Assembly (NCBI GenBank): GCA_022729635.1
Contig: DZAU01000005.1
Location: 16,000-42,832 of the forward strand
Reading direction: 5' to 3'
DNA from: Flavobacterium psychrophilum
GTDB taxonomy: Bacteria; Bacteroidota; Bacteroidia; Flavobacteriales; Flavobacteriaceae
DNA: 26,833 nt
Shown piece after piece: positions 24,063 through 26,833 of the stretch; position 1 is the stretch's first letter, and each line of letters begins with the position of its first letter. The notes beneath the pieces were generated by a model, which worked only from the letters and a program-made list of their open reading frames with translations, did no database searches and was not told where the DNA came from. The position numbers and the translations under genes were made by a program.

Positions 24063-24512
24063 TTACATTTTAATAAAATATACATTCTTGCCTTTTTGCA
24101 TTGTACTTATTGCAATAATTTTGTTATGTTCATTAATTAAAACAGGAACTGTATTACCATTAATAAATATAAAATATATCAATCCTTTGTCCTCTTGAAC
24201 AAGATTATAATTAAATCCAAATATTTTTGAAAAAAACAAGACTTCATTATTACTTACTACATAAATAAAATTGGTATTTTTTTTATAATTCTGCCTATAA
24301 AATTCTAAAAAAAACTTTGCTGTCTCTTTAGAGTTTTCATCACAAAGTAATTGGTCTTGAATTATGTCTTTGTACAGGATTTCATCATTCACGATATTAA
24401 ATGCAAAAGTTCTCAAAAATCTCCGTTCATATTGTGTATATAACATATAAACAATGAAAATTGTCAATATAATTACTAATGAGTTTAATATATGTTTTTT
24501 ATTCAAGGACAT
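24063..24512 (-). CDS. Single-pass membrane protein, candidate immunity protein
   Basis: A 149-residue protein. Residues about 9-26 (ILNSLVIILTIFIVYMLY) form one transmembrane helix after a basic N terminus (MSLNKKH), predicting a cytoplasmic N end and a periplasmic domain of about 120 residues. That domain shows IQDQLLCDENSKETAKFFLE and a beta-rich second half (FIYVVSNNEVLFFSKIFGFN, VPVLINEHNKIIAIST). I recognise no named family. Its ATG lies inside the end of the lipoprotein gene (10-base overlap), so the two proteins are made together. A small membrane-anchored protein coupled to a secreted hydrolase-type protein is the usual layout of effector and immunity genes. Accessory subunit or inhibitor are alternatives. 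Confidence 0.5.
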   Translation of the reverse strand: MSLNKKHILNSLVIILTIFIVYMLYTQYERRFLRTFAFNIVNDEILYKDIIQDQLLCDENSKETAKFFLEFYRQNYKKNTNFIYVVSNNEVLFFSKIFGFNYNLVQEDKGLIYFIFINGNTVPVLINEHNKIIAISTMQKGKNVYFIKM

Positions 24513-25969
24513 GTTTTTCTATTTGGAGCAGAATCTGCTGTTGTTGTTTGTCTAATAGCATCTGTAGGAAGTTGCATTTCTCTAATTTTTTGACCTAACA
24601 AACCTGGGTTACTACCTCCTCCATCAGGCCAAGTACTTTCAGATTCTGGTAAATTTAAACCCGCTAAATTAGATATTTGAATTACAAAATCAGTACAATT
24701 GAACGTATTTAAATTATAACTATGTCCAGTTTCACAATAACCTATTATGTCCACCAATTGTGAAGACGTTATTGGAACTGATATGCTAACATCAAACTCC
24801 GTATTTTCATCATTTCCAAAACTGCCATTTGCAGATGGTTGTGTATTACTGACACTAGTTTCAGGATAAAATCCCAAAACCATTCTATTTTCCCCTTGCT
24901 GGATAGCAATATAAGAATGTCCTGCATTAATAATACCACCCGAAGAGCTACCACCACCATTTATACTCCACGCCTCTGTACTATTGGCAGTTGGCTGGTC
25001 AACATAAAATACAATTCTGGCATTTTGATTTAAATTAAAACACTTCAAATAGTCCTTCATATCTCCGATAGAAATTACTGGATTATCTATAATAATTGAT
25101 GCTACAGTCGTAGAACCTCCTCCACCATCACCTCCATCATTACACCCAATTCCATAAACATTACACTGGCAATCTGGATCAGCACTATCAGCACACTCAT
25201 TTTCCCCATCACATATTTCATAGGGTGCTGATTCCCAAACCAAAACCCAATTATCACATTCTCCTGTATACACCCAATAATCTCCTTGTTGTTCGACAAC
25301 GCACTGTACTTCCCAATACTGGTCTGTAACTGTTATACATGCACTGATTTTATTAGTTGACCGATTTTTATTGGTTTTAGCCTTTTTTTTAAAATTAACC
25401 GTTTTAATTGTTTTTCCGTCAGATAGAATTCTTTTGGATAAAATTTGAGAATCCCAAGTTTTAATAATAAGTGTGCCAGAAAAATCATTCCTTTCTTTAC
25501 TTAAATCCACACCGCTTATATCAAATCCTTTCCGTTCTAAATACTTATAATCTGGAATATAATTGAGCTCTCTCAATATAATTTCGCTTTGTCCTTGTTT
25601 TATGAAAACAACTCTGCAAAGTGAAGCGTCTAAAATTCTTTTTCTCTCAAAGTCCGAAATGGCGATATTTTTTTCAATCAGAAATACTTTTTTATCCACT
25701 ATCAACGGAAACTCAATGATTTCAAAATCTCCCACTTTTCTATAGACTCCTTGTTTCCAATCCGGAAGTTTATTCCCATTTTTTTTGCTGTTAACTTTGA
25801 ACTGTTCTGATTTTTTTAAAGAATAATAATACCAATCTTTTGCTTCATCAGTTGAAAATGAAGTATCTGTTGGTTGTTCATAAAGTTCTCTTTCGCAAGA
25901 AAAAAACAGTAGGTTTAGTATTGCAAGTAAACTAAATAGTTTTGGCGATTTGGGAATTTTTTCTTTCAT
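24503..25969 (-). CDS. Lipoprotein with cysteine-rich centre and permuted papain-like C-terminal domain
   Basis: A 488-residue protein. A lipoprotein signal ends LLFFSC (Cys25). Residues 40-200 form a beta-rich N-terminal domain (PDWKQGVYRKVGDFEIIEFP). Residues 205-280 hold eight cysteines (211, 223, 238, 253, 259, 267, 269, 276), likely disulfide-bonded outside the cytoplasm, followed by a Gly-rich linker. The C-terminal domain (about 295-465) has AGHSYIAI (His351), VLGFYPE, and FNCTDFVIQISNLAGL (Cys425), then SNPGLLGQKIREM. His before Cys in this order is the hallmark of circularly permuted papain/NlpC-P60-like enzymes (amidases, peptidases, acyltransferases, and toxin domains). No type IX secretion C-terminal domain is visible. 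It overlaps the small membrane-protein gene. Likely role: surface-anchored effector; a housekeeping amidase is the alternative. Domain identity is from motif recognition only. Confidence 0.65.
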   Translation of the reverse strand: MKEKIPKSPKLFSLLAILNLLFFSCERELYEQPTDTSFSTDEAKDWYYYSLKKSEQFKVNSKKNGNKLPDWKQGVYRKVGDFEIIEFPLIVDKKVFLIEKNIAISDFERKRILDASLCRVVFIKQGQSEIILRELNYIPDYKYLERKGFDISGVDLSKERNDFSGTLIIKTWDSQILSKRILSDGKTIKTVNFKKKAKTNKNRSTNKISACITVTDQYWEVQCVVEQQGDYWVYTGECDNWVLVWESAPYEICDGENECADSADPDCQCNVYGIGCNDGGDGGGGSTTVASIIIDNPVISIGDMKDYLKCFNLNQNARIVFYVDQPTANSTEAWSINGGGSSSGGIINAGHSYIAIQQGENRMVLGFYPETSVSNTQPSANGSFGNDENTEFDVSISVPITSSQLVDIIGYCETGHSYNLNTFNCTDFVIQISNLAGLNLPESESTWPDGGGSNPGLLGQKIREMQLPTDAIRQTTTADSAPNRKTCP

Positions 25970-26193
25970 TTTAATAATTTTTAAATTTATAAAATAATTA
26001 CTTATTATGTGTAAAATTGAAAAAAAAAAAAACTTAACTATAAGAATTATTTGTATAATTTAACTAAATATTAACACTCATATCGACCAATTACACAAAT
26101 ACTTAATAAATTCATAAAACAATTATTGCAATTATATATACAAACAATTCCATTACTTTGCATTATACTATCTTTATAAAATAAATTTAACGA
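25970..26193. other. AT-rich divergent intergenic region
   Basis: A 224-base, very AT-rich gap between the lipoprotein operon and nudK, including a run of 12 A (about 26020-26031). A possible -7 box for nudK is TATCTTTA at 26169-26176, or ACTTTG at 26155-26160, but neither has a -33 TTG at good spacing. No ORF, tRNA or strong hairpin is seen. The promoter of the lipoprotein operon should be here but cannot be placed with confidence. Confidence 0.4.
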
Positions 26194-26772
26194 ATGAAAA
26201 ACCCAATCATAAAAATCCAAAAAACTGAATTACTTTCAGACAATTGGTATATTTTGAACAAGGTAACTTACGATTATCAAAAAAATGACGTTGCAGAAAC
26301 TCACATTCGGGAAGTGTATGATCGAGGAAACGGAGCGGCAATTTTGCTTTACAATTCCACTCAAAAAACAGTTATTTTAACTCGTCAATTTAGGCTGCCA
26401 ACGTATCTCAACGGGAATACATCGGGAATGATGATTGAAGTTTGTGCCGGACTTCTCGACAAAGATCATCCCGAGCAATGCATTATTCGAGAGACTGAAG
26501 AAGAGACTGGCTATCGTCTTTCAACCGTTCATAAAGTCTTTGAAACCTATATGTCGCCTGGAGCTGTCACCGAAATTTTATATTTATTTGTGGGCGAATA
26601 TGATGCTACAATGAAAGTGAGCGATGGTGGCGGAATCGACACAGAACAAGAAAATATCGAAGTTTTGGAATTTTCTCTCGACAAAGCACTTACAATGATT
26701 CAAACGGGAGAAATTAAAGATGCCAAAACTATTATGTTGCTGCAATATGCAAAAATGAACCAACTCCTTTGA
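26194..26772 (+). CDS. nudK: Nudix hydrolase, GDP-mannose pyrophosphatase NudK type
   Basis: A 192-residue Nudix hydrolase, the same length as Escherichia coli NudK and resembling it along its whole sequence as I recall it: LLSDNWYILNKVTYD, REVYDRGNGAAILLYN, RQFRLPTYLNGN, EVCAGLLD, FETYMSPGAVTEILY, ENIEVLEF and TGEIKDAKTIMLLQY. NudK hydrolyses GDP-mannose (and related nucleotide sugars) to GMP and mannose-1-phosphate in the cytoplasm. The Nudix box runs from GLLDKDHPEQCII to RETEEETGY; the RE..EE..G core with metal-binding glutamates is intact, while the first conserved Glu position is His (DHPE rather than DEPE). It may limit nucleotide-sugar pools relevant to glycan synthesis, but it is transcribed alone. 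Confidence 0.9.
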   Translation: MKNPIIKIQKTELLSDNWYILNKVTYDYQKNDVAETHIREVYDRGNGAAILLYNSTQKTVILTRQFRLPTYLNGNTSGMMIEVCAGLLDKDHPEQCIIRETEEETGYRLSTVHKVFETYMSPGAVTEILYLFVGEYDATMKVSDGGGIDTEQENIEVLEFSLDKALTMIQTGEIKDAKTIMLLQYAKMNQLL

Positions 26773-26833
26773 TTTAATTAATTCAAAATTTTAATCGAAA
26801 AATTTACTAATTTTACTCAAACGATTCTAAATT

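Noticed and set aside
24503..25969. Type IX secretion cargo for the lipoprotein.
   Set aside because: The C terminus (SAPNRKTCP) lacks the beta-sandwich CTD motifs, and the N terminus has a clear lipobox.
1..26833. CRISPR arrays, tRNA/rRNA genes, integrase or transposase genes.
   Set aside because: No regularly spaced repeats, no cloverleaf or rRNA-like sequence and no recombinase motifs were seen on either strand.

Overview
The window looks like a chromosomal segment of a Flavobacterium or a close relative (Bacteroidota, Flavobacteriia). The DNA is AT-rich and Shine-Dalgarno sequences are scarce. Several genes are preceded by the Bacteroidota -7 element TAnnTTTG. The gene content fits too: a Rel-Fur-PurA block, ftsE followed directly by a glycosyltransferase, a GreA/GreB C-terminal-domain protein, a four-helix-bundle (23S rRNA intervening-sequence) protein, and typical intergenic repeat families. 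All calls rest on reading the sequence and on recalled family motifs; no database search was run.

Layout. (1) 56-5803, minus strand: a GreA/GreB-like protein, a plug-less TonB-receptor-like beta-barrel, a small four-helix-bundle protein apparently inserted as a cassette with inverted ends, and a 1004-residue TPR protein. (2) 6012-7576, plus strand: ftsE overlapping a family 2 glycosyltransferase by one base. (3) 7583-15531: a cell-surface polysaccharide locus. It has two GT4 enzymes around an FdtA-type sugar 3,4-ketoisomerase (minus), a GT-B enzyme (plus), then a minus operon of a FemAB/GNAT-like acyltransferase, a nucleotidyltransferase with a small partner, an FdtB-type PLP aminotransferase, a Wzx flippase and a short ORF or gene remnant. 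(4) 15620-17994, plus: a SpoU/TrmH RNA methyltransferase and a secreted serine hydrolase (beta-lactamase fold plus DUF3471). (5) 18076-22174, plus: bifunctional RelA/SpoT, a Fur-family repressor and PurA, with a GC-rich palindromic repeat between rel and fur. (6) 22209-25969, minus: an O-antigen ligase/polymerase-like protein with a TPR tail, preceded by a two-gene operon for a lipoprotein with a permuted papain-like C-terminal domain and a small single-pass membrane protein. (7) 26194-26772, plus: a NudK-type Nudix hydrolase.

How the genes fit together. In region 3, FdtA, FdtB and perhaps the FemAB-like enzyme would make a dTDP-3-acylamino-3,6-dideoxyhexose. The glycosyltransferases would assemble a repeat unit, Wzx would flip it, and the Wzy/WaaL-like protein at 22209 might polymerise or ligate it (inference). 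In region 5 the alarmone enzyme and PurA, a known ppGpp-inhibited enzyme in other bacteria, lie in one block.

The most novel-looking element is the lipoprotein/membrane-protein operon at 24063-25969, which has the architecture of a surface effector with its immunity protein. Next are the inverted-repeat-flanked four-helix-bundle cassette, whose end supplies part of a neighbour's signal peptide, and the nucleotidyltransferase/small-protein pair embedded in the sugar operon.
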